DNA of 44,718 nucleotides from Nostocoides sp. Soil756 (GTDB taxonomy: Bacteria; Actinomycetota; Actinomycetes; Actinomycetales; Dermatophilaceae). Below, piece after piece: positions 8,234 through 15,195 of this stretch (the first letter of the stretch is position 1; each line of letters starts with the position of its first letter). A program made the translations under genes and the position numbers. Where the stretch lies: contig NZ_LMSE01000004.1 of NCBI RefSeq assembly GCF_001428065.1, positions 138,428 through 183,145 on the forward strand, read 5' to 3'. The notes beneath the pieces were generated by a model. It was not told where the DNA came from and ran no database searches. It saw nothing but the letters and a program-made list of their open reading frames with translations.

Positions 8234-8758
8234 ATGAGCGAGATCACGGTGCGTCCGTTGGGCGTCGACGAGTGGGACCAGTACCGCTCGATGCGCCTCA
8301 CCGCCCTCACCGAGTCGCCGGAGGCGTTCGTGGCCTCCCACGCCGACGAAGCGGCCCAGCCCGAGGACTTCTGGCGCGCCCGGATGGAGCGCTCGGTCCG
8401 CCTGCTCGCCGAGCGTGACGGCGAGGCCGTGGGCATCGCCAGCGTGGGCGACCTCGACGGCCAGGAGGAGATCGCCCAGCTCTTCGGGCTGTGGGTCCGG
8501 CCCGAGGCGCGCGGCACCGGCGTCGCCGCCCATCTCGTGCGGGCCGGGGCCCGCGTCGCCGCCGACCAGGGCCGCTCGCACCTCTACTACTGGGTGGGCA
8601 CCGACAACGGTCGGGCCGTCGCCTTCGCCAGCAGCTTCGGCTTCCGCCCCACCGAGCACCGCCGCCCGATGCGCGTCGTCTCCGAGGACGACGGTGAGGA
8701 GGAGGTCGCCATGACCCTCTCCCTGGCCGGCGACCGCGGCGGCCTGCCCGACGTCTGA
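8234..8758 (+). CDS. GNAT family N-acetyltransferase, copy 2 (174 aa)
   Basis: Second acetyltransferase of the tandem pair, acceptor unknown. The acetyl-CoA loop reads EARGTGVAAHLVRAG at about residues 94-108, after IAQLFGLWVRP. The end of the domain is NGRAVAFASSFGFRPT, followed by a short acidic segment (SEDDGEEE). The ATG at 8234 was preferred over an upstream TTG because the domain begins at once with ITVRPLGVDEWDQYRSMRL. It is separated from copy 1 by 66 nt containing an inverted repeat, so it may be transcribed separately. It is convergent with the RCK gene. Confidence 0.86.
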   Translation: MSEITVRPLGVDEWDQYRSMRLTALTESPEAFVASHADEAAQPEDFWRARMERSVRLLAERDGEAVGIASVGDLDGQEEIAQLFGLWVRPEARGTGVAAHLVRAGARVAADQGRSHLYYWVGTDNGRAVAFASSFGFRPTEHRRPMRVVSEDDGEEEVAMTLSLAGDRGGLPDV

Positions 8759-8783
8759 GCCACTCCCGGCACGGGGAGCGCCG

Positions 8784-9452
8784 TCAGGGCCGAGCGGCCA
8801 GCCGCTCGATGAGCGTGGTGGGGCCGCTCACGATGAGGGTGTCGTGGGCCGAGACCTTGGTACTCGGCACGGCGTAGGTGAAGTCCTCGCCGGGCGCCTT
8901 GACCCCCACCACCGTGACGCCGTACTTGCTGCGGATCTGGCTCTGCTCCAACGTGAAGCCGACCGCCTCGGTGGGCGGACGCATCTTGACGATGGCGAAG
9001 CCGTCGTCGAACTCGATGTAGTCCTGCATCCGGCCGCCCACCAGGTGCGCCACCCGGCGGCCGGTGTCGGCCTCGGGTCGCACGATGTGGTGCACCCCGA
9101 TGCGGTCCAGGATGCGCGCGTGTTCGGGCGAGAGCGCCTTGGCCCAGATGGCGGGGACGCCGGCGTCGACGAGGTTGGCCGCGGCCAGCACCGAGGCCTC
9201 GACCGAGGACCCGATGGCCACGATCGCGATCCGGAAGCGCCCGGCCTTGGCGTCGCGGATCACCCCGGCGTCGCTGGCGTCACCGTGCACGACCTGGCTG
9301 ATCCGGCCGAGGAAGCGCTCGGCCAGCAGGCCGTCCTTCTCGACCGCGGTGACCTTGTGCCCGAGCCGTCCGAGCTCGAGCGCGGCCGCGGCGCCGAAGC
9401 GGCCGAGCCCGATGACGAGCACCTCGTCGTCGCTGCGCGGGCCTCTGCCCAT
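8784..9452 (-). CDS. TrkA/KtrA-family RCK protein, potassium channel regulator (222 aa)
   Basis: Cytosolic gating subunit that binds NAD(H) or nucleotides and controls a K+ transporter. RCK_N has the Rossmann motif VIGLGRFGAAAALELGRLG near residues 13-31, with an acidic strand end TAVEKD. RCK_C covers roughly residues 135-222 (VGFTLEQSQIRSKYGVTVVGV to the end). GGGAGG precedes the ATG at 9452 by 6 nt. One RCK_N plus one RCK_C is the Ktr-type size. No TrkH/KtrB channel gene is in the window, so its partner is elsewhere. It is divergent from acuC across 69 nt. Confidence 0.9.
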   Translation of the reverse strand: MGRGPRSDDEVLVIGLGRFGAAAALELGRLGHKVTAVEKDGLLAERFLGRISQVVHGDASDAGVIRDAKAGRFRIAIVAIGSSVEASVLAAANLVDAGVPAIWAKALSPEHARILDRIGVHHIVRPEADTGRRVAHLVGGRMQDYIEFDDGFAIVKMRPPTEAVGFTLEQSQIRSKYGVTVVGVKAPGEDFTYAVPSTKVSAHDTLIVSGPTTLIERLAARP

Positions 9453-9509
9453 CGTCGTCCTCCCAGGATCCGGTGCGGTCGAGGCCCAGCCTGCCACGGG
9501 GGCCCTGTG

Positions 9510-9515
9510 TAGCGT
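9510..9515 (+). promoter_or_regulatory. -10 hexamer of a leaderless promoter for acuC
   Basis: TAGCGT ends 6 nt before the ATG at 9522. The RCK gene on the other side of this intergenic region has a normal ribosome site, so the two divergent genes differ in type of translation start. Confidence 0.5.
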
Positions 9516-9521
9516 GCAGCC

Positions 9522-10712
9522 ATGGCCCATCGGACGAGCGTCGTGTGGGACGACGTCTTCACGGCGTACGACTTCGGGCCCGAGCACCCCATGAACCCCG
9601 TCCGCCTCGACCTCACCACCCGGCTGGCGCGCTCGCTGGGGGTGCTCGACCACGTCGACCTGGTGCACCCCGACGTCGCGTCCGACGAGCTCCTGGCCAC
9701 CGCCCACGAGCCTGCCTACATCGAGGCGGTGCGGGCCGCCTCGGCCGACCCGGCCGCCGCCGACCTGAACCGCGGGCTCGGTACCGACGACGACCCGGCC
9801 TTCCGCGGGATGCACGAGGCCTCCGCCCGCATCGTCCAGGGGACGGTCGAGGTCTGCCGTCGGGTCTGGGAGGGCGAGGCCGACCACGGCGTCAACTACT
9901 GCGGCGGCCTGCACCACGCCATGCGCTCCCACGCGAGCGGCTTCTGCATCTACAACGACATCGTGGTGGGCATCCAGTGGCTCCTCGACCACGGCGTCGA
10001 GCGGGTCGCCTACGTCGACATCGACGTGCACCACGGCGACGGCGTCGAGCGCGCCTTCTGGAACGACCCGCGGGTCCTCACGATCTCGCTGCACGAGAGC
10101 GGGCGACACCTCTTCCCGGGCACCGGCTGGCCCGGCGACGTCGGCGGGCCCGACGCGAGGGGGAGCGTCGCCAACGTCGCGCTGCCGCCCGGCACCGTCG
10201 ACGCCTCGTGGCTGCGGGCGATCGACGCGGTCGTCCCGCCGCTGGTGCGGGCCTTCGCACCCCAGGTGCTGGTGACCCAGCACGGCTGCGACACCCACCT
10301 CGAGGACCCCCTGGCCCACCTGGCCATCACCGTCGACGCCCAGCGGCGGGCGCACGACGAGCTGCACACCCTCGCCCACGAGGTGTGTGACGGGCGCTGG
10401 GTGGCCCTCGGCGGCGGCGGCTACGAGCTGGTCGACGTCGTCCCGCGCTCGTGGACGCACCTGACCGCCATCGCGGCCCACGTCCCGGTGGACGTGCGGA
10501 CCCCCGTGCCCGACGAGTGGCGCTCGCACGTCCAGGAGCTGCTGGGCCGCCCCGGCCCGCGCCGCATGGGCGACCTGCCCGAGGACCGGCTGCCGATCTG
10601 GGTGCAGCCGTGGACGATGGGGCACAACCCCGACCACCCGCTCGACCGCTCCGTCTTCGGCACCCGGCAGGCGGTCTTCCCCCTCCACGGCCTGGACCCC
10701 TGGTTCGAGTGA
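9522..10712 (+). CDS. acuC: Acetoin utilisation protein AcuC / class I histone deacetylase fold (396 aa)
   Basis: Zn-dependent amide hydrolase, likely a protein lysine deacetylase that in Bacillus reactivates acetyl-CoA synthetase. The active-site His pair His131-His132 (GGLHHAMRS), the metal ligands in YVDIDVHHGDGVE (Asp168, His170), the QHGCDTHLEDPLAHL segment with Asp257 and the GGGGY motif at 297-301 are all present. Length is normal for AcuC. The acetyl-CoA synthetase (acsA) and acuA/acuB partners are not in the window. The two GNAT genes upstream could include the opposing acetyltransferase, but nothing shows that. Confidence 0.93.
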   Translation: MAHRTSVVWDDVFTAYDFGPEHPMNPVRLDLTTRLARSLGVLDHVDLVHPDVASDELLATAHEPAYIEAVRAASADPAAADLNRGLGTDDDPAFRGMHEASARIVQGTVEVCRRVWEGEADHGVNYCGGLHHAMRSHASGFCIYNDIVVGIQWLLDHGVERVAYVDIDVHHGDGVERAFWNDPRVLTISLHESGRHLFPGTGWPGDVGGPDARGSVANVALPPGTVDASWLRAIDAVVPPLVRAFAPQVLVTQHGCDTHLEDPLAHLAITVDAQRRAHDELHTLAHEVCDGRWVALGGGGYELVDVVPRSWTHLTAIAAHVPVDVRTPVPDEWRSHVQELLGRPGPRRMGDLPEDRLPIWVQPWTMGHNPDHPLDRSVFGTRQAVFPLHGLDPWFE

Positions 10713-10810
10713 CGGGTGCGCTCCGTCCGCCGTCGACGGCGTGTCACCACTTTCTCTGCGCCGGCACGGCGTGTCGACTGGACATCGGGGAGCAATTCGT
10801 CGGGTTCCCC

Positions 10811-10839
10811 TTCACTATCGTCACAACTGCCCCTATGGT
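10811..10839 (+). promoter_or_regulatory. Sigma-70-type promoter for the BldC-like gene
   Basis: TTCACT (10811-10816) and TATGGT (10834-10839) are separated by 17 nt. They sit in the most AT-rich part of the 201-nt gap before the regulator. The predicted start near 10846 leaves a leader of about 70 nt with a GAGG site close to the ATG at 10914. Confidence 0.5.
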
Positions 10840-10913
10840 TGCGACAGCACGACGCAGGGAGCCAAGCCGGGGCTGACTTCCGGCACTGCGCGGTGCAGAA
10901 GATCGAGGTTCAG

Positions 10914-11114
10914 ATGTCCACGGAGCGTCAGCTCGGCGAGGTGCGGTTCCTCACCGTCGCCGAGGTCGCAGCGATCATGCGCGTCTCGAAGATGACGGTC
11001 TACCGCATGGTCCACGGCGGCGAGCTTCCCGCCATCCGGGTCGGCCGGTCCTTCCGGGTCCCGGAGGACGAGGTGCACGCGTACCTCAAGAGCTCGTTCG
11101 TCGACACTGCGTGA
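10914..11114 (+). CDS. BldC/excisionase-type MerR-like DNA-binding protein (66 aa)
   Basis: Tiny winged-helix DNA-binding protein made almost only of a MerR/excisionase (HTH_17) domain. The segment FLTVAEVAAIMRVSKMTVYR at residues 13-32 is the helix-turn-helix and AIRVGRSFRVPEDEVHAYL the wing. BldC-type proteins lack a ligand domain and bind head-to-tail on direct repeats (family knowledge). GAGG lies 7 nt before the ATG. From memory, the homologue Rv0500A occupies the same place between proC and the bS22 gene. Targets are unknown; the neighbouring bS22 and SDR genes are obvious candidates to test. Confidence 0.92.
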   Translation: MSTERQLGEVRFLTVAEVAAIMRVSKMTVYRMVHGGELPAIRVGRSFRVPEDEVHAYLKSSFVDTA

Positions 11115-11136
11115 GCGCATCCCCACGCATCGGCAC

Positions 11137-11175
11137 CCGAGGGGCCGCACCGACCAGGTCGGGGCGGCCCCTCGG
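11137..11175 (+). terminator. Hairpin terminator after the BldC-like gene
   Basis: A perfect 12-bp stem (CCGAGGGGCCGC at 11137-11148, GCGGCCCCTCGG at 11164-11175) with a 15-nt loop lies 22 nt after the stop at 11114. There is no T-tract, as is usual in high-GC actinobacteria. Confidence 0.6.
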
Positions 11176-11194
11176 TCCGTGCCCGGCCGCGCGT

Positions 11195-11223
11195 TTGGGC
11201 GGTCGGCCCGGCGGCGGTAGGGT
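11195..11223 (+). promoter_or_regulatory. Promoter of the bS22 gene
   Basis: TTGGGC (11195-11200) and TAGGGT (11218-11223) are spaced by 17 nt and lie between two hairpins. The bS22 gene is therefore probably a monocistronic unit with a leader of about 35 nt. Confidence 0.5.
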
Positions 11224-11263
11224 GGGCAGCCGTACTTCCACGCTCCACGACGAGGGACATCGC

Positions 11264-11362
11264 ATGGGTTCAGTGATCAAGAAGCGGCGCAAGCGGATGG
11301 CCAAGAAGAAGCACCGCAAGCTGCTGCGCAAGACGCGTCACCAGCGTCGCAACAAGAAGTGA
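11264..11362 (+). CDS. Small basic ribosomal protein bS22 / AURKAIP1-COX24 domain (32 aa)
   Basis: A 32-residue peptide with 18 Lys or Arg residues, beginning MGSVIKKRRKRMAKKKHRK. It matches the peptide found in mycobacterial 70S structures and named bS22, which packs against 16S rRNA near the decoding region (from memory). Such short genes are easily missed by gene callers. Support comes from the match to that family, a promoter with 17-nt spacing upstream, an AGGGA ribosome site, and a terminator hairpin 24 nt downstream. From memory the Rv0500B homologue has the same neighbours. Confidence 0.93.
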   Translation: MGSVIKKRRKRMAKKKHRKLLRKTRHQRRNKK

Positions 11363-11386
11363 CCCCGAGTCACCTCTGACCGCCGA

Positions 11387-11411
11387 AGGTCCCCGGCACG
11401 GCCGGGGGCCT
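11387..11411 (+). terminator. Rho-independent-like terminator after bS22
   Basis: AGGTCCCCGGC (11387-11397) pairs over 11 positions (one G-T wobble) with GCCGGGGGCCT (11401-11411), leaving a 3-nt loop. The run TTTGT follows directly. This is the most canonical terminator in the window. Confidence 0.75.
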
Positions 11412-11515
11412 TTGTCGTCCCGTTGGCCGCGGCGGCACCCGGCTCACGGCCGGAGCGGTCAGTGGGTACTGTCGGGGGTAGCCCGCGCGTGACCCGTGAC
11501 GTGAAGGAGCAGGCC

Positions 11516-12565
11516 GTGGCGAGAGTCGTCCTCGTGACCGGGGTGTCCCGGTACCTCGGAGGCCTCCTCGCGCGCCGCCTGGTCGCGCACCCCGGCATCG
11601 AGCGGGTGGTGGGGGTCGACGTCATCCCCCCACCGCAGGACATCGGCGCCGTCGAGTTCGTCCGCGCCGACATCCGCAACCCGATGATCTCGCGGGTCAT
11701 CGAGCAGGCCGGCGTCGACACCGTCGTGCACATGAACGTCATCGCCACCCCGACCTTCGTCGGCGGCCGCACGCCGCAGAAGGAGATCAACGTCATCGGG
11801 ACGATGCAGCTCCTGGCCGCGTGCCAGAAGTCCACGACGGTGCGCCGGCTGGTCGTGAAGTCCTCGGCGGCGGTCTACGGCTCGACCTCGCGCGACCCGG
11901 CCCTCTTCACCGAGGACATGAGCGCGCGTCGCTCGCCCCGTGGCGGTTTCGGCAAGGACTCGATCGAGGTCGAGGGGTACGTGCGCGGCTTCGCCCGGCG
12001 CCGCCCCGACGTCGAGATCCTGATGCTGCGCTTCGCCAACGTCCTCGGGCCCAAGATCCGCACCTCGGTCACCGACTACTTCTCGCTGCCCGTCGTGCCG
12101 GTGCCGCTCGGGTACGACGCCCGGATGCAGTTCGTCCACGAGGACGACGCGATCGACGCCCTCGTCCTCGGGACGACCGGCGCCGCCACCGGCGTCGTCA
12201 ACGTGGCCGGCGACGGCGTCGTCACCGTGCACCAGGCCGTCGCGATGGCGGGGCGCCCGATGCTGCCCGTGCCGCTCCAGAGCGCCGGGCTGGTCGGGGG
12301 CGTCACTCGGCGGCTCGGCCTGGCCGACTTCTCGCCCGACCAGATGTCCTTCCTCGCGTTCGGCCGCGGTCTCGACACCACCCGGATGCGCAGCGTCCTC
12401 GGCTTCGAGCCGCGATTCACCTCCCGCGAGGCATTCGCGGCCTTCGCCCGCACCCTGGGGGCGGGCGCCCCGGGGCCGCAGATGGTCACCGCCGCCGTCA
12501 GCGGGGTCGCCGGCATCGCGGGCCACGCCGTGCTGCGGTCCCTCGGTGCGGGGGGTGCTCGCTGA
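11516..12565 (+). CDS. NAD-dependent epimerase/dehydratase-like extended SDR (349 aa)
   Basis: Rossmann-fold protein of the extended SDR group. The cofactor motif is VTGVSRYLGGLLARRL at residues 7-22, with VVGVDVI as the acidic strand end and LRFANVLGPK at 171-180. The usual YxxxK catalytic pair is not evident: the segment expected to hold it reads SPRGGFGKDSIEVEGY (residues 140-155), with Phe145 and Lys147. It may bind nucleotide without acting as a classic epimerase. GTG at 11516 was chosen because AAGGAG lies 6 nt upstream. A TACTGT hexamer at 11467-11472 could be its -10. The stop overlaps the acyltransferase start by 1 nt. From memory, Rv0501 (galE2) is the positional equivalent. Confidence 0.85.
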   Translation: MARVVLVTGVSRYLGGLLARRLVAHPGIERVVGVDVIPPPQDIGAVEFVRADIRNPMISRVIEQAGVDTVVHMNVIATPTFVGGRTPQKEINVIGTMQLLAACQKSTTVRRLVVKSSAAVYGSTSRDPALFTEDMSARRSPRGGFGKDSIEVEGYVRGFARRRPDVEILMLRFANVLGPKIRTSVTDYFSLPVVPVPLGYDARMQFVHEDDAIDALVLGTTGAATGVVNVAGDGVVTVHQAVAMAGRPMLPVPLQSAGLVGGVTRRLGLADFSPDQMSFLAFGRGLDTTRMRSVLGFEPRFTSREAFAAFARTLGAGAPGPQMVTAAVSGVAGIAGHAVLRSLGAGGAR

Positions 12566-14094
12566 TGGGCGCCGGCGGAGCGCTGGCCGCGGGGGCCGCG
12601 CGCGCCTCCGGTGAGCGGGCTCGACGGCGCACCACGCCCCTCCTCGGGGCCGACCCGGTGACCGCGCCGGCGGCCGCGACGAAGAAGGCCACGACGAAGA
12701 AGGCCACGACGAAGAAGGCCACGAAGCCGCCGACGACGAAGGCGGCGACGATGGCCAAGGCGACGAAGAAGGCGACGACAGCGACGACGGCGACGACGGC
12801 GACGACAGCGACGACCGCGGGGACGGCCGCCACGACCGCAGCCGCCCCGCAGGCCACGCCGCAGCGGACCGCCGCGCCCGTCCCCGACTCGTCCGACCGG
12901 TCCCGCCAGGTACCGCCGGCCCCCGCCGCCCGCAAGCACCGCCCCGCCCCGCGGGTCACCTCGGCCCCGTCGGCCCGCGCCACCACCCAGACCGGCGAGC
13001 GCACCGGCTCGCGGCGGCTGTCGCCGCGCGAGAGGGCCCGGCGCGACGAGGCCGCCCGGCGCCCGCACCTGCGCCTGGCCCAGCCCGCACCGGCGGCCCC
13101 GACCACCCCGACCGCCCCGCCCGCCCCGCCGCTGGACCCCACCGTGGTCGACGCCGCCGCCCGCAGCGGAGTGCCGGTGCCCGACGCCGCCGAGCTGGTC
13201 GAGGCACTGGTGGCCGGACTGCGGCTGGCGGCCCAGGCCACCGGCGTCGCGCCCGAGGACGTCGAGGCCCGGGTGGCGCAGGTGCTGGCGTTCCTGCGCC
13301 GCCGCCTCGACGGCGACTACGCGGTCGACGACTTCGGTTTCGACGACCACTTCACCGAGAACGTCTTCTACCCGATGCTCCGCCCGCTCTACCGGCACTG
13401 GTTCCGGGTCGAGGTGCGCGGGATCGAGAACCTCCCGGCCGAGGGCGCCGCGCTCGTCGTGGCGAACCACTCCGGCACCATCGCCATGGACTCGCTCATG
13501 GTCCAGCTCGCCATCCACGACGAGCATCCCGCCCGGCGCACGCTGCGCGCCCTCGGGGCCGACCTGGTCTTCCAGACCCCGTTCGTCGGCACCATCGCGC
13601 GCCGCTCGGGCTCGACCCTGGCCACCAGCGAAGACGCCGAGCGGCTGTTCGCGCGCGGCGAGCTGGTCGGTGTCTTCCCGGAGGGCTTCAAGGGCACCGG
13701 CAAGCGCTTCAGCGAGCGCTACAAGCTGCAGCGCTTCGGCCGCGGCGGCTTCGTGGCGGCGGCGCTCGCGGCCGGCGTCCCCATCGTGCCGTGCTCGGTC
13801 GTGGGCGCCGAGGAGATCTACCCGATCATCGGCTCGATGCCCACCCTGGCTCGCCTCTTCGGCCTGCCGTACGCACCGGTCACGCCGACCTGGCCGTTGC
13901 TCGGCCCGCTCGGGATGGTGCCGCTGCCCAGCAAGTGGATCATCGAGTTCGGCACGCCGATCAGCACCTCGGGGCACGGGCCGGGGGCGGCCGAGGACCC
14001 GATGCTGGTCCTGGACCTCACCGACCAGGTGCGCGAGACCATCCAGCAGACCCTCTACACCCTGCTGATGCAGCGGCGGTCGGTCTTCTTCTGA
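12565..14094 (+). CDS. PlsC-like acyltransferase with Lys/Ala/Thr-rich N-terminal tail (509 aa)
   Basis: The C-terminal half (about 265-509) is a lysophospholipid acyltransferase-type domain that would move an acyl chain from acyl-CoA or acyl-ACP to a lipid acceptor at the membrane. His302 and Asp309 lie in VVANHSGTIAMDSLM; the spacing is H-x6-D, not H-x4-D, a variant I associate with this mycobacterial-type subfamily. VFPEGFKGTG near 370-379 is the second motif. Residues 1-195 are low complexity: repeated ATTKK units (37-54), a Thr/Ala run (71-92), then Pro/Arg-rich sequence. The tail is probably disordered. From memory, the M. tuberculosis homologue is near 360 aa, so the tail is an addition. 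ATG at 12565 overlaps the SDR stop by 1 nt; a start further inside is possible. Confidence 0.87.
   Translation: MGAGGALAAGAARASGERARRRTTPLLGADPVTAPAAATKKATTKKATTKKATKPPTTKAATMAKATKKATTATTATTATTATTAGTAATTAAAPQATPQRTAAPVPDSSDRSRQVPPAPAARKHRPAPRVTSAPSARATTQTGERTGSRRLSPRERARRDEAARRPHLRLAQPAPAAPTTPTAPPAPPLDPTVVDAAARSGVPVPDAAELVEALVAGLRLAAQATGVAPEDVEARVAQVLAFLRRRLDGDYAVDDFGFDDHFTENVFYPMLRPLYRHWFRVEVRGIENLPAEGAALVVANHSGTIAMDSLMVQLAIHDEHPARRTLRALGADLVFQTPFVGTIARRSGSTLATSEDAERLFARGELVGVFPEGFKGTGKRFSERYKLQRFGRGGFVAAALAAGVPIVPCSVVGAEEIYPIIGSMPTLARLFGLPYAPVTPTWPLLGPLGMVPLPSKWIIEFGTPISTSGHGPGAAEDPMLVLDLTDQVRETIQQTLYTLLMQRRSVFF
12670..12840 (+). repeat. Tandem coding repeat in the acyltransferase tail
   Basis: Near-identical 15-nt units built on ACGAAGAAGGCCACG occur in tandem from about 12676 to 12727. 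A second block of 9-nt units of the GCGACGACG type follows from about 12770. They encode the Lys/Ala/Thr and Thr/Ala runs. Copy number is likely to vary between strains by slippage. Confidence 0.7.
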
Positions 14095-14396
14095 TGGCGC
14101 CCCCGGTGCGGGTCACGCTGGTCGGGCGGGTGGGCTGCCACCTGTGCGACGTCGCCCGGGAGGTCGTCGAGCGGGTCTGCGCCGACCTCGGCGTCGGCTG
14201 GGAGGAGCTCGACGTCGACCGCGACGTGGAGCCCGCGCGGCGCGCCCGGTGGAGCGAGGAGGTGCCGGTCACCCTGGTCGACGGCCGGCAGCACGACTTC
14301 TGGCGGGTCGACGAGACCCGGCTGCGGGCGGCGCTCGCGGCACCCGGGTCGACGGGTCACTCCGAGCCTCCGGGGCCTAGCACACCAACCTTGTGA
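14094..14396 (+). CDS. Glutaredoxin-like thiol-disulfide protein (100 aa)
   Basis: Small thioredoxin-fold protein of the glutaredoxin-like DUF836 family. The redox pair is Cys15-His-Leu-Cys18 in VGCHLCDVA, and the cis-Pro loop is SEEVPVTLVDG. In a mycothiol-using organism it could reduce disulfides with mycothiol or the thioredoxin system (inference). The last 15 or so residues are Pro/Ser-rich and probably dispensable. Its ATG overlaps the acyltransferase stop by 1 nt. It precedes the rex operon, as Rv0508 precedes hemA in M. tuberculosis (from memory). Confidence 0.88.
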   Translation: MAPPVRVTLVGRVGCHLCDVAREVVERVCADLGVGWEELDVDRDVEPARRARWSEEVPVTLVDGRQHDFWRVDETRLRAALAAPGSTGHSEPPGPSTPTL

Positions 14397-14419
14397 GGAG
14401 TCTCACCGGGTCCTCTCGC

Positions 14420-14445
14420 GACTTTGTGCCTCCCTTCACAAAGTC
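14420..14445. promoter_or_regulatory. Rex operator (redox-sensing repressor site)
   Basis: GACTTTGTG (14420-14428) and CACAAAGTC (14437-14445) are exact 9-bp inverted arms around an 8-nt spacer. The core TTGTGCC-N4-TTCACAA fits the TTGTGAA-N4-TTCACAA Rex consensus except at two bases of the left arm. It overlaps the -35 and spacer of the promoter at 14424-14452, so a Rex dimer bound here would block RNA polymerase. Confidence 0.88.
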
Positions 14446-14452
14446 GTAGGCT
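14424..14452 (+). promoter_or_regulatory. Promoter of the rex-hemACDB operon
   Basis: TTGTGC (14424-14429) and TAGGCT (14447-14452) are spaced by 17 nt. The -35 is inside the left arm of the Rex palindrome. Transcription would start near 14459, about 70 nt before the GTG at 14530. Confidence 0.6.
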
Positions 14453-14529
14453 GGCTGGGTCCGCGGGTCCTCGCGAGCCTCTCGCTCGCTGCCCCCATGC
14501 CCGCGGCCCCGAAAGGAGCCGGACCGCTC

Positions 14530-15195
14530 GTGTCCACCGCAGCAGCCGCCCGCCGGGGTGTCCCGGACGCAGCGGTGGCGCGTCTGCCGGGGTACCTGCG
14601 GGCGCTCACCGCCCTGGCTGCCGCCGGCACCGCCTCGGTCAGCTCCGAGGAGCTCGCGGCCGGGGCCGGCGTCAGCTCCGCGATGCTGCGCAAGGACCTC
14701 TCGCACCTCGGCAGCTACGGCGTGCGCGGGGTCGGCTACGACGTCGAGCGCCTCGCCTCCGAGATCGCGGCGGCGCTGGGGCTGACCCAGGACTGGCCGG
14801 TCGCCATCGTCGGGATGGGCAACCTGGGCCGCGCGCTGGCCGCGTACCGCGGCTTCGCCGAGCGCGGCTTCCGCGTCATCGCGCTGCTCGACCACGACGA
14901 GCGGATCGTCGGTGAGGAGGTGGCCGGCTGCCCGGTGCGCCCGATGAGCGCCCTGCCCGAGCTCGTGCGCGAGCAGGGGCTCGCCATCGGCGTCATCGCC
15001 ACCCCACCCGAGGGCGCCCAGGCCGCCTGCGACCTCCTGGTCGAGGCCGGGGTCCGCTCGGTGCTGAACTTCGCCTCCGTGGTGCTGACCGTCCCCGACG
15101 AGGTCACGGTGCGCCGGGTCGACCTCTCCACCGAGCTGCAGATCCTGGCCTTCCACGGGCACCGTTCGGCCGTCGACGAGGCGTTGGCCCGATGA
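14530..15195 (+). CDS. rex: Redox-sensing transcriptional repressor Rex (221 aa)
   Basis: Dimeric repressor that binds DNA when NADH is low and lets go when NADH accumulates, linking oxygen limitation to respiration genes. The N-terminal winged helix includes [20 protein letters not shown], in which SAMLRKD is typical of Rex. The Rossmann domain follows with [16 protein letters not shown]. The last helix, ending in [11 protein letters not shown], would swap between subunits. GTG at 14530 was chosen over ATG 14497 because AAAGGAG (14512-14518) precedes it, though the 11-nt gap is long. It overlaps hemA by 4 nt. S. coelicolor has the same rex-hemACD order with a Rex site upstream (established knowledge). 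Confidence 0.95.
   Translation: MSTAAAARRGVPDAAVARLPGYLRALTALAAAGTASVSSEELAAGAGVSSAMLRKDLSHLGSYGVRGVGYDVERLASEIAAALGLTQDWPVAIVGMGNLGRALAAYRGFAERGFRVIALLDHDERIVGEEVAGCPVRPMSALPELVREQGLAIGVIATPPEGAQAACDLLVEAGVRSVLNFASVVLTVPDEVTVRRVDLSTELQILAFHGHRSAVDEALAR

Noticed and set aside
8763-8778. Small hairpin CTCCC/GGGAG between the second GNAT and the RCK gene
   Set aside because: The stem is only 5 bp and there is no T-tract. Convergent genes need a terminator here, but this one is not convincing.
10914-11114. A phage or integrative-element excisionase
   Set aside because: There is no integrase, att site or mobile gene nearby, and the gene sits in a conserved core position, so it is a BldC-type chromosomal regulator.
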